From assembly GCA_910588955.1 (NCBI GenBank), contig CAJURQ010000005.1, positions 124,001 through 188,000 of the forward strand: a DNA stretch of 64,000 nt. Reading direction: 5' to 3'. Shown in pieces: positions 17,460-25,029 of this stretch. Source of the stretch: an uncultured Lachnospiraceae bacterium. GTDB taxonomy: Bacteria > Bacillota > Clostridia > Lachnospirales > Lachnospiraceae. Under the pieces are notes generated by a model. It was not told where the DNA came from. It did not search any database and saw nothing but the letters and a program-made list of their open reading frames with translations. A program made the translations under genes and the position numbers. Position 1 is the stretch's first letter; every line of letters starts with the position of its first letter.

Positions 17460-18280
17460 GTTCTGTTCCCCTCCTTAATAAAAATCCGCTCCCCGTCGTC
17501 GGGAACCCACACCCTGCCCGAATAAACCTTTTCCCCCTCCTCCTTGTAAAGCCGCTTCCTGTCCTGTATATGGCTGTCCTCCGTGTGCATGAGAACCAGA
17601 TTTTTTACGTGCAAACTCTCCGCAGTCTGACAGACGTCTCGAACCGTGCTGTGATGCTTTTCGTAAGGTCCAAACTTCTCTTTCTCAGAATACAGACAGA
17701 ACGCCTCATGGAGCAGCCATGAAACCCCTTGCGCCTCCGGATAAAATGCCCGGTTCAGCGGTTCGTCTCCGCAAAAAAGCAGTTTTTCCTCTGCGATCTT
17801 AAATCCGTACTGGATCAATTTGGTTGACATAATATCATAAAAAGTGATTTTTCTGTCTAGTATCGTATGAGACTCACCATCCCGCAGCCTTACCAGACGT
17901 ATCCTGCCGCCAAACAAATCCGTCACCTTTTTCATCAGAACAATCCTGCAGATGGTTAACAGATTCTCCATCACCTCATCGCAGGCATAGATTCTAAACT
18001 CGTCGTCGTATTTCCCCGCAAGCATCAACTGCCCGACCCCTCTCACAATCCACACCGCCCCGAGGATATGGTCAGAATGGGAATGCGTGATAAACAGGTC
18101 ATGAATCTGCACAAGGGCAATGTCCCGCTCTTCCAGGATGCGGAGAATCTGGTTCCCTCCGCCGCCATCCACCAGAAAGCACCGCTCATGCTCCCGCAGG
18201 ACAAAGCACGTATTATAGCACTTCGTCACCGTGGCATGCCCGGTGCCCAACATCGTAACAAATAAGCCTTTCTCATTCAT
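17456..18280 (-). CDS. Metallo-beta-lactamase-fold hydrolase, RNase Z-like
   Basis: Protein of 274 residues with the MBL metal motif FITHSHSDHILGAV (HxHxDH) near residue 62, a later aspartate in LLFCGDEPLN, and a C-terminal histidine in LVLMHTEDSH. The layout resembles small ribonuclease Z/arylsulfatase-like MBL proteins. The chosen start MNEKGLFVTMLGTG places the first strand at the usual position. It overlaps the broken PhnP-like gene by four bases, so the two once formed a unit of two related hydrolases. Substrate unknown. Confidence 0.87.
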   Translation of the reverse strand: MNEKGLFVTMLGTGHATVTKCYNTCFVLREHERCFLVDGGGGNQILRILEERDIALVQIHDLFITHSHSDHILGAVWIVRGVGQLMLAGKYDDEFRIYACDEVMENLLTICRIVLMKKVTDLFGGRIRLVRLRDGESHTILDRKITFYDIMSTKLIQYGFKIAEEKLLFCGDEPLNRAFYPEAQGVSWLLHEAFCLYSEKEKFGPYEKHHSTVRDVCQTAESLHVKNLVLMHTEDSHIQDRKRLYKEEGEKVYSGRVWVPDDGERIFIKEGNRT

Positions 18281-18303
18281 AAAGCTATATCCCTTCACAT
18301 ATT

Positions 18304-19065
18304 TTAAGGCTGTTCGTCCGCCATACACTCATGGATGAAATACAGCGCCATTGCCTCCATCCGCCGGTTCCCGTCCTCCGAAAACCCGTGCGGTTCTCCG
18401 TGAAACAGTTCCAATCGGGCATTCGGATATTTTTCGGACGCCCATTTTGAGTATTCCAGACCCACAACCTCATCCTCTGTCCCGTGCATCAGAAGGACCC
18501 GTCCGCCGAATTTCCCGATCTGCTCTCTGATACGGAAATCGCGGATGGATTCAAAAAACCTGCGCCCCAGCGCCATGTCCCACAAAACTTCCGTATCGGG
18601 AATATCCTCCGGCTTTTGAAAGCGCTCGTTCCAGTTATCCGCAATACAGAAAGCCGGATACAGCAAAATAAGCGCACGAATATCCCTACCTCTTTCCTCC
18701 GCCGCCAGCGCGGAAACCATGCCGCCCTGACTGGCGCCAAACAAATAGATCTGGCTGCTGTCCACCCACGGCCACTTCTTCGCTTCATCTACAACGGCGA
18801 GCAGATCTTCCCTCTCCGTAAACAAGGTCATCTCCGTGGTCGGAAAACCGCTCAAATCCCTCGTACTGCCGCCACAAAAAGTAAAGCAGACCGCACCGAT
18901 CCCGCTTTTTGCAAAATATTTAGCCGAAGGCGCCGCATCATCCTTGTGCCCGTTATAACCATGGCTGAAAATCACCAGCGGAAAGCTGCCCTCCCCATCC
19001 GGCTTATAGTACGCTGCATCAACTGTTCTGTTATGGTGAGATATAGTTATATTTTCAATCTGCAT
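18304..19065 (-). CDS. Alpha/beta hydrolase (dienelactone hydrolase/BAAT-like)
   Basis: Protein of 253 residues. The oxyanion segment IFSHGYNGHKDD, the nucleophile elbow FGASQGGMVSA (GxSxG), the acid segment LMHGTEDEVV, and the histidine segment FHGEPHGFSEDG are all in place, so the Ser-Asp-His triad is complete. Start at 19065 follows AGGGGA. The lid region (helical, YPAFCIADNWNERF) suggests a small ester substrate. It is 16 bases after the methyltransferase gene and may share its transcript. Confidence 0.9.
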   Translation of the reverse strand: MQIENITISHHNRTVDAAYYKPDGEGSFPLVIFSHGYNGHKDDAAPSAKYFAKSGIGAVCFTFCGGSTRDLSGFPTTEMTLFTEREDLLAVVDEAKKWPWVDSSQIYLFGASQGGMVSALAAEERGRDIRALILLYPAFCIADNWNERFQKPEDIPDTEVLWDMALGRRFFESIRDFRIREQIGKFGGRVLLMHGTEDEVVGLEYSKWASEKYPNARLELFHGEPHGFSEDGNRRMEAMALYFIHECMADEQP

Positions 19066-19081
19066 GTTTTTCCCCTTTTCC

Positions 19082-19708
19082 CTATCCGTTCTCTGGTCTG
19101 CGGACCACGATTTTATTCGACGCGTGAAGGTGCTTTGGCACGCCGGGATGCTCGTCCTCAAAGGTATAGGATTTAAACTGCAAAATTTCCCAGTCGTCAT
19201 ATAATCCTTTGATTTCCCCATTCTTCGCAAGCCCCACCGCAAATGGTGCGATGTCAGCCGAAGCCGGCACCGTATCGGTAAATATCTGCATGATATGTAT
19301 TCCGCCCACATTGGTATGTGCTTTCGCCCTGTCTATCATCGCCCGCCATTCCGTTTTGGGGACAAAATGCAGCGTCCCGAAGGACATCACGCAATCATAG
19401 TTTTTCTCAAACTGATAAGCCGTCAAATCGGCGACAAACGCATTGATCTGCAAATTTTCCTTTCCGCATCTTCGCTTTAGTTTTTCGATCCCATGCTCCG
19501 ACAGATCAAAGGCATCCACATTGCAATACCCCTGCCGCGCCAGATAGAGGACATTCTGCCCCTCGCCGCATCCGATCTCGATGATATGGGACTGCCTGCT
19601 AAGCATCACTTCAAACTCTTTCAATGTCGCATTCGGTTCCACGGAAAATGCAACCGCGTCTTCACTTTGATACGCTTCTTCCCAAAAGGGCATCAGACCT
19701 TTCTCCAT
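19082..19708 (-). CDS. SAM-dependent methyltransferase, TehB/thiopurine-like
   Basis: Protein of 208 residues beginning MEKGLMPFWEEAYQ. SAM motif I is IIEIGCGEGQNVLYLARQG, strand-2 acid is VDAFDLSEHG, and DCVMSFGTLHFVPK is the strand-4 region. This form is close to tellurite-resistance TehB-like and related small-molecule methyltransferases. Start at 19708 has AAGGGG nine bases before it. The 270 bases upstream, between this gene and the divergent GNAT, hold no gene I can see. Confidence 0.87.
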   Translation of the reverse strand: MEKGLMPFWEEAYQSEDAVAFSVEPNATLKEFEVMLSRQSHIIEIGCGEGQNVLYLARQGYCNVDAFDLSEHGIEKLKRRCGKENLQINAFVADLTAYQFEKNYDCVMSFGTLHFVPKTEWRAMIDRAKAHTNVGGIHIMQIFTDTVPASADIAPFAVGLAKNGEIKGLYDDWEILQFKSYTFEDEHPGVPKHLHASNKIVVRRPENG

Positions 19709-19978
19709 AAAAATCCCCTTCCTGTCCGATTTCACAATGACTGCATTTATTTTACTTCATAACAGGGCAAAGCACAAGGAAGGGAAAACATGTCTGGCAC
19801 ATCTTTTATTATAAATGCAAAATGTTCCCCCGCCGGCATTCATTATAGATTATACTATTCCACAGAAGCTTCAATAACTGCCGCACGAAGAAATGGCTGT
19901 GGTTTCCCGTCCCTTTGATACATAAAAAGTATAAACTACTTTACAGATTAAAATAATTTATGGTATAAGGAGAATGTC

Positions 19979-20536
19979 ATGGAAAACAAAATAATCGTAA
20001 CAGCATCAGAACGGTTGATTTTAAGAAGATACAGAGAAGAAGATATACAGGACCTATTTGAATATTTGTCCGATCCAGAAGTGGTGAAATACGAACCCTA
20101 TAAACCGCTGACTTTTAATGAAACAAAAGATAATCTGGAATGGCGCATAAGTACAGAGGAAATGATTGCCGTCGAATTGAAAGCCTCTCACAAAATGATC
20201 GGCAATGTATATATAGGAAAACGCGACTTTGAATCGCTGGAAATCGGTTATGTATTTAATCGGAACTACTGGGGAAACGGCTATGCCTCAGAGAGCTGCA
20301 AAGCTTTAATCCAGCAGGCATTTGCAGACGGCGTGCACAGAATCTATGCGGAATGCGATCCCGACAATAAGAACTCGTGGAAATTGCTTGAAGCATTAGG
20401 ATTTCAGCGTGAAGCCCATTTTAGGAAAAATGTATATTTCTGGAAAGACGAAAGCGGAAAAGCAATTTGGAAAGATACTTATGTGTATGCCAAATTAAAT
20501 CCAAAAGCGGAGGCAGGGTATTGCTTATGGAAATAA
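19979..20536 (+). CDS. GNAT-family N-acetyltransferase, RimJ/RimL type
   Basis: Protein of 185 residues. It opens with SERLILRRYREEDIQDLFEYLSDPEVVKY (split here into the family pattern RLILR..REEDI..LFEYLSDPEVV), has motif A-like YWGNGYASESCKALIQQ, and ends with DPDNKNSWKLLEALGF and a KDTYVYAKL strand, all usual for ribosomal-protein-alanine-type acetyltransferases. AAGGAG lies six bases before the ATG. It probably modifies an antibiotic, metabolite or protein N-terminus; the substrate is open. More AT-rich than the flanking genes, which hints at separate acquisition. Confidence 0.9.
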   Translation: MENKIIVTASERLILRRYREEDIQDLFEYLSDPEVVKYEPYKPLTFNETKDNLEWRISTEEMIAVELKASHKMIGNVYIGKRDFESLEIGYVFNRNYWGNGYASESCKALIQQAFADGVHRIYAECDPDNKNSWKLLEALGFQREAHFRKNVYFWKDESGKAIWKDTYVYAKLNPKAEAGYCLWK

Positions 20537-20763
20537 AGATTATAGATTTACCAATGATTACTGTTATTGGAAAAGAAGGCTTATGTGGCTGCTCTTGGCA
20601 TGAAAAATTCAGATGGGACATATGTTGGATTTTGGGGAGCAATGAGTGATGAGAGCAGGTCTTTTCGTCCATGGACTCATCAGTTTACAAGAGGATTATA
20701 TCTTGCGGGTGTTGAAACTTATGCTGATGCAGTTGCACCTGAAGGATGGACTAAATGGGTAGG
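20527..20763 (+). pseudogene. Truncated GyrI-like effector-domain gene
   Basis: The ATG at 20527 encodes MEIKIIDLPMITVIGKEGLC, a typical GyrI-like domain start. The continuation is out of frame and missing some residues: from about 20580 another frame gives ALGMKNSDGTYVGFWGAMSD and LYLAGVETYADAVAPEGWTKW, which is the domain core. The sequence is then cut at 20763, two bases before the end of the opposing methyltransferase gene. An internal deletion with frameshift and a 3' truncation are both visible. Confidence 0.75.
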
Positions 20764-20764
20764 T

Positions 20765-21376
20765 TCAGAAAACAAGAGGCTCTTTCGTAATCACCGCCAC
20801 CGCGCAGGGCATTCGACCCTCCACCACAAAGCAAGCGACGTTCTCATATCCTGCGTCCTCGAAAAACTTTTGATAAGATTGGAGGTCATACTGTCGCTTA
20901 AAATCGGCGCCCGCCAGTTCCAGCAGGCGCACCGCTTTCCTATTCACGCCTGCCGACGCATTAATATAGGTTGGCACGATTATTTTGCCGCCCGGCTTAC
21001 ATACACGCTCCAACTCCTTCAATGCGGCGCAGGGGTCGTCCAGCAGATGTATCACATTTCCCGCAATGACCTTATCGAATCTATTATCGCGGCATTTCAG
21101 ATGTGTCATATCTGCACGCCGAATTTTCACGTTGTCGTAGGCGCGGCAGTTTTTTGCCGTCTGCCTCAGCATCCCCACGGAAAAGTCCGTTGCAACCAGC
21201 TTCCGGCACTTCGGGGCGATATAACTGCTGATCGCGCCCGTCCCGCAGGCACACTCCAGCACCACATCATCCGGCGCGATTTCCTCCGCCACTTTTCTGC
21301 CAAGCCCGCGGTACACCTTTCCGTTATAAATCGTTTCAAACAAATCATACAATCCTGACACGTTATCCCAAAACAT
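20765..21376 (-). CDS. SAM-dependent methyltransferase, UbiE-like
   Basis: Protein of 203 residues. SAM motif I reads VLECACGTGAISSYIAP, the strand-2 acid is VATDFSVGML, the strand-3 region ADMTHLKCRDNRFDKVIAGN and strand-4/5 LLDDPCAALKELERVCKPGG (split) follow the UbiE/COQ5-like pattern. Small-molecule target unknown. Its 3' end abuts the truncated GyrI-like fragment, marking a rearrangement junction. Confidence 0.88.
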   Translation of the reverse strand: MFWDNVSGLYDLFETIYNGKVYRGLGRKVAEEIAPDDVVLECACGTGAISSYIAPKCRKLVATDFSVGMLRQTAKNCRAYDNVKIRRADMTHLKCRDNRFDKVIAGNVIHLLDDPCAALKELERVCKPGGKIIVPTYINASAGVNRKAVRLLELAGADFKRQYDLQSYQKFFEDAGYENVACFVVEGRMPCAVAVITKEPLVF

Positions 21377-21428
21377 AGTTGCTCCTTAACCGTTCCTCTC
21401 CCGAACATCGGATTTTTATGACGTCCGA

Positions 21429-22001
21429 TTAAATACATTTTATCAAAATTCCAAGCCCCGCGGACACCACGATCATCCAGACGGGCGATGGCGCTTTCCG
21501 TCTCGCCCTTCTGGCGAGCACGCCCCAGACCGACAATGCCAGAAATACAAAAATTCTGCCAAGATGAGGGGCAAAGGCATCCTCCAAGCGTTTGATACCA
21601 AAAAAGACATCCAGCCCCATAATGACTGCTGTCGCCAGAATCAAGGCGGCGACGCATGGGCGGACCGCTCCGAGGAACGCCTTGACGCCCTCATATTTCA
21701 TCAAATTTTTCAGACAGGCGACGATCAGCAAAATCAGGATAAAAGCCGGCAGTATCACGCCGAGAGTTGCCAGAAACGCCCCGAGGATCCCTCCCTGCGA
21801 GGCCCCTACAAAAGTAGCCATATTCACGGCAAGCGGTCCCGGCGTAGATTCTGAAACAGCCACAAAAGCCATAAATTCCTTTTCTGTCAGCCAGTTGTTC
21901 TCGAGAACCGTTTCTCTGATCAGAGAAATCATGCCATAGCCCCCGCCAAAGGAAACTGCGCCGATTTTCAAAAATGCAAGAAACAGTTGTATATAAATCA
22001 C
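21429..22001 (-). CDS. Chromate transporter family protein, second half-unit
   Basis: Single-domain CHR protein of 190 residues with the signature GGYGMISLIRE near residue 20 and SESTPGPLAVNMATFVG near residue 50, followed by about four hydrophobic segments. Its ATG overlaps the stop of the partner gene by four bases (ATGA). Short CHR proteins work as pairs with opposite topology. They are associated with chromate efflux in characterised cases, but the physiological anion here is unknown. Confidence 0.92.
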   Translation of the reverse strand: MIYIQLFLAFLKIGAVSFGGGYGMISLIRETVLENNWLTEKEFMAFVAVSESTPGPLAVNMATFVGASQGGILGAFLATLGVILPAFILILLIVACLKNLMKYEGVKAFLGAVRPCVAALILATAVIMGLDVFFGIKRLEDAFAPHLGRIFVFLALSVWGVLARRARRKAPSPVWMIVVSAGLGILIKCI

Positions 22002-22573
22002 CGTTTATCCCTCCCGTCCCGCATTTTCTTGTAAAGATACGCTGCAACGCCAGCCAGACCGCAAATAACAATATAGAGTACCGCCGAAACATGGAACGAA
22101 AACAGTGAAAACACAATCATAGCCGTAAAGACAATGGCTGCCGCCGTTTTATCCCGCAGACTGCCGCAAACCGTTCTGATCATCTGTACCCCCGCAGAAC
22201 CGATTAAGTAGATCACGCATGCCTGTATACCCTCGAGGGCATAACTGACATATGTCAGTTTTAAAAACTTTTCAAAATACAGCGAGATTAGAAAAATAAT
22301 TGCAAATGACGGGATGCAGACAGCGACTGTGGACGCGAGCGCACCCCAGAATCCGGCGACATGATAACCGATATAGGTGGCGCTGTTGATTGCGACCGGT
22401 CCCGGCGTTGATTCGGCAATCGCAACCATATCAAAAAACATGTCTTCTTTCAGCCAGCGTTTTCTTGCTACAAATTCATTTTTCAGCAGGGCAATCATGG
22501 CGTATCCGCCCCCAAAGGTAAAAGCGCCAATCTTAAAAAAAGTCAGAAATAATACCGCTATCTTTTTCATCAC
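21998..22573 (-). CDS. Chromate transporter family protein, first half-unit
   Basis: Single-domain CHR protein of 191 residues. It has the paired signatures GGYAMIALLKNEF and AESTPGPVAINSATYIGY and ends in a basic tail after the last helix. It is the first gene of the two-gene CHR unit and is transcribed divergently from the TlpA lipoprotein gene. AAAGGAGG precedes the start. Confidence 0.92.
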   Translation of the reverse strand: MMKKIAVLFLTFFKIGAFTFGGGYAMIALLKNEFVARKRWLKEDMFFDMVAIAESTPGPVAINSATYIGYHVAGFWGALASTVAVCIPSFAIIFLISLYFEKFLKLTYVSYALEGIQACVIYLIGSAGVQMIRTVCGSLRDKTAAAIVFTAMIVFSLFSFHVSAVLYIVICGLAGVAAYLYKKMRDGRDKR

Positions 22574-22683
22574 CGTGCCTCCTTTTCCATAGTATCATGA
22601 TACACCCTTTCCCGCCATAAAAAATTCGTCCCCCAATCTGTTTATCTCTCAAGTCAAAAATCATGCGGGAACAAAACATATCA

Positions 22684-22713
22684 TTGTGAACCCATCCGTG
22701 GATATGATATAAT
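22684..22713 (+). promoter_or_regulatory. Promoter of the TlpA-CXXC-ferredoxin genes
   Basis: TTGTGA (22684-22689), an 18-base spacer and TATAAT (22708-22713) lie about 50 bases before the TlpA-like start. Confidence 0.7.
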
Positions 22714-22764
22714 TTCGATGTTGCTGTTATCGCAGCCGCAAAACATTCTGATATGGAGGTAACC

Positions 22765-23385
22765 ATGAGTCAAAAAACAAATCGTACCAAAAAATACGCC
22801 GCCCTGTGCGCTATCCTGCTTTCCATGGCAATAATGACGGGCTGCGCAAGCTCATCCATCGACGGCGGAAATAGCACGGACAGCGTGACGTCTTCTCCCG
22901 CCGCCGAAAACGCTGTAAACGGAGACACACAGGCACAGCAGACAGATACCGCCGCATTTCCCGCTTTCACGGCGACAGACTTGGACGGCAGCACAGTCAC
23001 GGAAAGCATTTTCAGCGAAAAGGATCTGACGGTGCTCAATATCTGGGGCACCTTCTGCGGTCCCTGCATCGGGGAAATGCCGGATCTTGGCGAATGGGCG
23101 AAAGAAATGCCGGACAACGTGCAGATCGTCGGTCTGATTATCGACATCAACGGGGAGGAAGACACCGAGCACCGCGATCTTGCGGTTGACATAACACAAC
23201 AGGCGGGCGTCGACTTTACCAATCTGATTGCCAACGCGGACTTTGCGCCAATCTTAAAGGACGTGATCGGCGTCCCTACCACCCTGTTTATCGACGGTGA
23301 CGGCAATATCGTGGGCGACCCGATTGTGGGCGCGAATGTGGACGGCTATAAAACCTTTGTGGAGGATTACCTGAATGAAAAATAA
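22765..23385 (+). CDS. TlpA-like thioredoxin-fold lipoprotein
   Basis: Secreted, membrane-anchored thiol-disulfide protein of 206 residues. The signal peptide ends in the lipobox MTGC; residues 30-70 form a Ser/Thr/Asn-rich linker; the thioredoxin domain has the active site GTFCGPCIGEMP and the cis-proline region VIGVPTTLFIDGDG. GGAGG lies five bases before the ATG at 22765, so I reject the longer reading from 22753. The CXXC microprotein gene overlaps its 3' end and an iron-sulfur membrane protein follows, suggesting electrons reach this domain across the membrane from those partners. Confidence 0.93.
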   Translation: MSQKTNRTKKYAALCAILLSMAIMTGCASSSIDGGNSTDSVTSSPAAENAVNGDTQAQQTDTAAFPAFTATDLDGSTVTESIFSEKDLTVLNIWGTFCGPCIGEMPDLGEWAKEMPDNVQIVGLIIDINGEEDTEHRDLAVDITQQAGVDFTNLIANADFAPILKDVIGVPTTLFIDGDGNIVGDPIVGANVDGYKTFVEDYLNEK

Positions 23386-23521
23386 TACGAAAACACTGCT
23401 CAGAATAGCGGGACTTCTCACCGCCTTCTCTTTCATCATATATGGCTTGATGCGTGGCGAGGCAGGCGTGGTTTTAAATAAAGCTGTCAACATCTGTCTG
23501 GAATGTATCGGACTTGGATAA
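23375..23521 (+). CDS. CD1871A-family CXXC membrane microprotein
   Basis: A 48-residue protein: a basic N-terminus (MKNNTKTLLR), one membrane helix (IAGLLTAFSFIIYGLM), a short outer or inner segment and the C-terminal motif NICLECIGLG with the CXXC pair. The ATG overlaps the TlpA-like gene by 11 bases, consistent with coupled translation. This matches the small clostridial family named for Clostridioides difficile CD1871A, which is commonly found beside TlpA and 4Fe-4S proteins. Its role, perhaps passing a disulfide through the membrane, is not established. Confidence 0.85.
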   Translation: MKNNTKTLLRIAGLLTAFSFIIYGLMRGEAGVVLNKAVNICLECIGLG

Positions 23522-23544
23522 ATCGAGCAGAAATGAGATAACAT

Positions 23545-24399
23545 ATGAAAATTACCTATGCAATCAAACGAAAACTTCTCCAGATTATCGCCTTTGGCTG
23601 TTCCAACGCGCATCTTCTGAACTTTAAGGGCGGCAAACTCTATACGGGAAAGTGGAAACAATTCTGTAATCCGGGACTGAACTGCTATTCCTGCCCCGCT
23701 GCGGGCTTTGCCTGCCCCATCGGCGCTTTGCAGGCTGTAAACGGTTCCAGACAGTTTTCATTCAGCTTCTATGTGGCAGGACTGCTCCTTGCCTTCGGGG
23801 TACTTCTCGGCAGGGCAGTCTGCGGCTGGCTATGCCCCTTCGGTCTGTTGCAGGAGCTGATTCACAAAATTCCCTCGCCGAAGCGAAAACTCAAAAAAGG
23901 ATTTCTGTATATCAAATATGTTGTCCTTGTGGTCTTTGTCCTAATCCTGCCCATTGCAGTCACAGACTACATGGGCATGGGCAAACCCGCCTTCTGCCAG
24001 TATATCTGCCCGGCAGGCACGCTGGAGGGCGGACTCTCTCTCCTCGCAGCACACGAGAGTCTCAGAAAAGCAGTCGGCTCGTTATTTAGTCTGAAAATGA
24101 CGATTCTTATTTTGACGCTTATCGGCTGCGTGTTCTTCTACCGCTTTTTCTGCCGGACCCTCTGTCCCTTAGGGGCAATTTACGGGCTGTTTAACAAAAT
24201 CAGCATTGTTCATCTGGAAGTGGACCGCCACAGGTGCGTCGGCTGCGGGAAGTGCAAAGATGCGTGCGGTATGGAAGTGAATCCCGTACAGACGCCGAAC
24301 GCGGCAGAGTGCATCCGGTGCGGCGCCTGTGTGGACGTGTGTCCGGCAGACGCTTTATACCTTGGATTTTCGATAAAATGCAAGAAAAATCTACCATAG
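23545..24399 (+). CDS. Polytopic 4Fe-4S ferredoxin-type membrane protein (NapH/RnfB-like)
   Basis: Protein of 284 residues with about five membrane segments. Cysteine clusters: CNPGLNCYSCPAAGFACP near residues 35-55, GRAVCGWLCPFGLLQ, CQYICPAGT, CRTLCPLGA, and two complete C-terminal 4Fe-4S ferredoxin motifs (CVGCGKCKDACGMEVNP and CIRCGACVDVCPADAL). This is the NapH/MauN/CcoG-related arrangement used to move electrons at the membrane. It follows TlpA and the CXXC microprotein by 23 bases and probably delivers reducing power to the extracytoplasmic thiol protein. Confidence 0.92.
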   Translation: MKITYAIKRKLLQIIAFGCSNAHLLNFKGGKLYTGKWKQFCNPGLNCYSCPAAGFACPIGALQAVNGSRQFSFSFYVAGLLLAFGVLLGRAVCGWLCPFGLLQELIHKIPSPKRKLKKGFLYIKYVVLVVFVLILPIAVTDYMGMGKPAFCQYICPAGTLEGGLSLLAAHESLRKAVGSLFSLKMTILILTLIGCVFFYRFFCRTLCPLGAIYGLFNKISIVHLEVDRHRCVGCGKCKDACGMEVNPVQTPNAAECIRCGACVDVCPADALYLGFSIKCKKNLP

Positions 24400-24447
24400 T
24401 AGGAGTGTTTGATTTCTATAAAAACAGGCGCCAATTACAATGCCCCT

Positions 24448-24954
24448 TCACAACCTCTTCTCCATCAGCCAAAACCTTCCCATCCGCCAGTCCGCGAAAC
24501 CCCTTTTTTCATAACCGTTCCTTGTATACAGCGCGACGGCTGTCGGATTCTGGGTAAATGCATCCAGCCGCACGGCGCCGATCTTCTGTCTGCGCAGTTC
24601 TTCCTCTATATGCCGCATCGTGCGCCCGGCAACGCCCCTGCCCTGAAATTCAGGATTCACGCAGAGCCTGTGGATGATGCGGTACGCTTCCTTCGGATAC
24701 TGCCAGTCCCCATCTTCATACTCGGGATCGCAGGTCTGGTTCACGGTAAAAGTGACGGCTATCTTCCCTTCTATTGTCCCCACAAATAATGTATTTTCCT
24801 TCAAATCTCCCAGAAAGTCGTCCCTAGTGGGATACTTTTCATCCCACTGAAAAATCTTCTGCTCCTGCATATGTGTGATCGCGGACGCCACCAGCGCACA
24901 AATCCCATCTATATCCGTCTGCTGTGCCGGTCTAAATTCCAGTTCTGATTCCAT
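24448..24954 (-). CDS. GNAT-family N-acetyltransferase
   Basis: Protein of 168 residues beginning with the family pattern EFRPAQQTDIDGI. Motif A is NPEFQGRGVAGRTMRHIEEELRR (split: FQGRGVAGRTM), then VRLDAFTQNPTAVALYTRNGYEKRG in two parts as the acetyl-CoA-proximal C-terminal region. Highly similar in layout to clostridial GNATs of unknown substrate. It lies downstream of the GH13 terminator and is probably transcribed independently. Confidence 0.9.
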   Translation of the reverse strand: MESELEFRPAQQTDIDGICALVASAITHMQEQKIFQWDEKYPTRDDFLGDLKENTLFVGTIEGKIAVTFTVNQTCDPEYEDGDWQYPKEAYRIIHRLCVNPEFQGRGVAGRTMRHIEEELRRQKIGAVRLDAFTQNPTAVALYTRNGYEKRGFADWRMGRFWLMEKRL

Positions 24955-24965
24955 TTTTTCACACC

Positions 24966-25009
24966 AAAACAGGCATTTCCCGAAAAAACCACGGGCAAAC
25001 GCCTGTTTT
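24966..25009 (-). terminator. Terminator of the raffinose/sucrose operon
   Basis: AAAACAGGC (24966-24974) pairs with GCCTGTTTT (25001-25009); inside, CCCG and CGGG form a second short stem. On the minus strand the outer stem ends in TTTT. It lies 20 bases after the GH13 stop. Confidence 0.75.
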
Positions 25010-25029
25010 TCTCCTTTCGGACTTTTTCT

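Noticed and set aside
19940..19969. TTTACA and TATAAG with 18-base spacing before the GNAT at 19979
   Set aside because: The -10 overlaps the ribosome binding site, so transcription would start after it; not a plausible promoter for this gene.
12484..21376. Several methyltransferases close together as a possible restriction or phage-defence system
   Set aside because: All have small-molecule methyltransferase patterns without DNA target-recognition domains, and no nuclease, helicase or defence ATPase is nearby.
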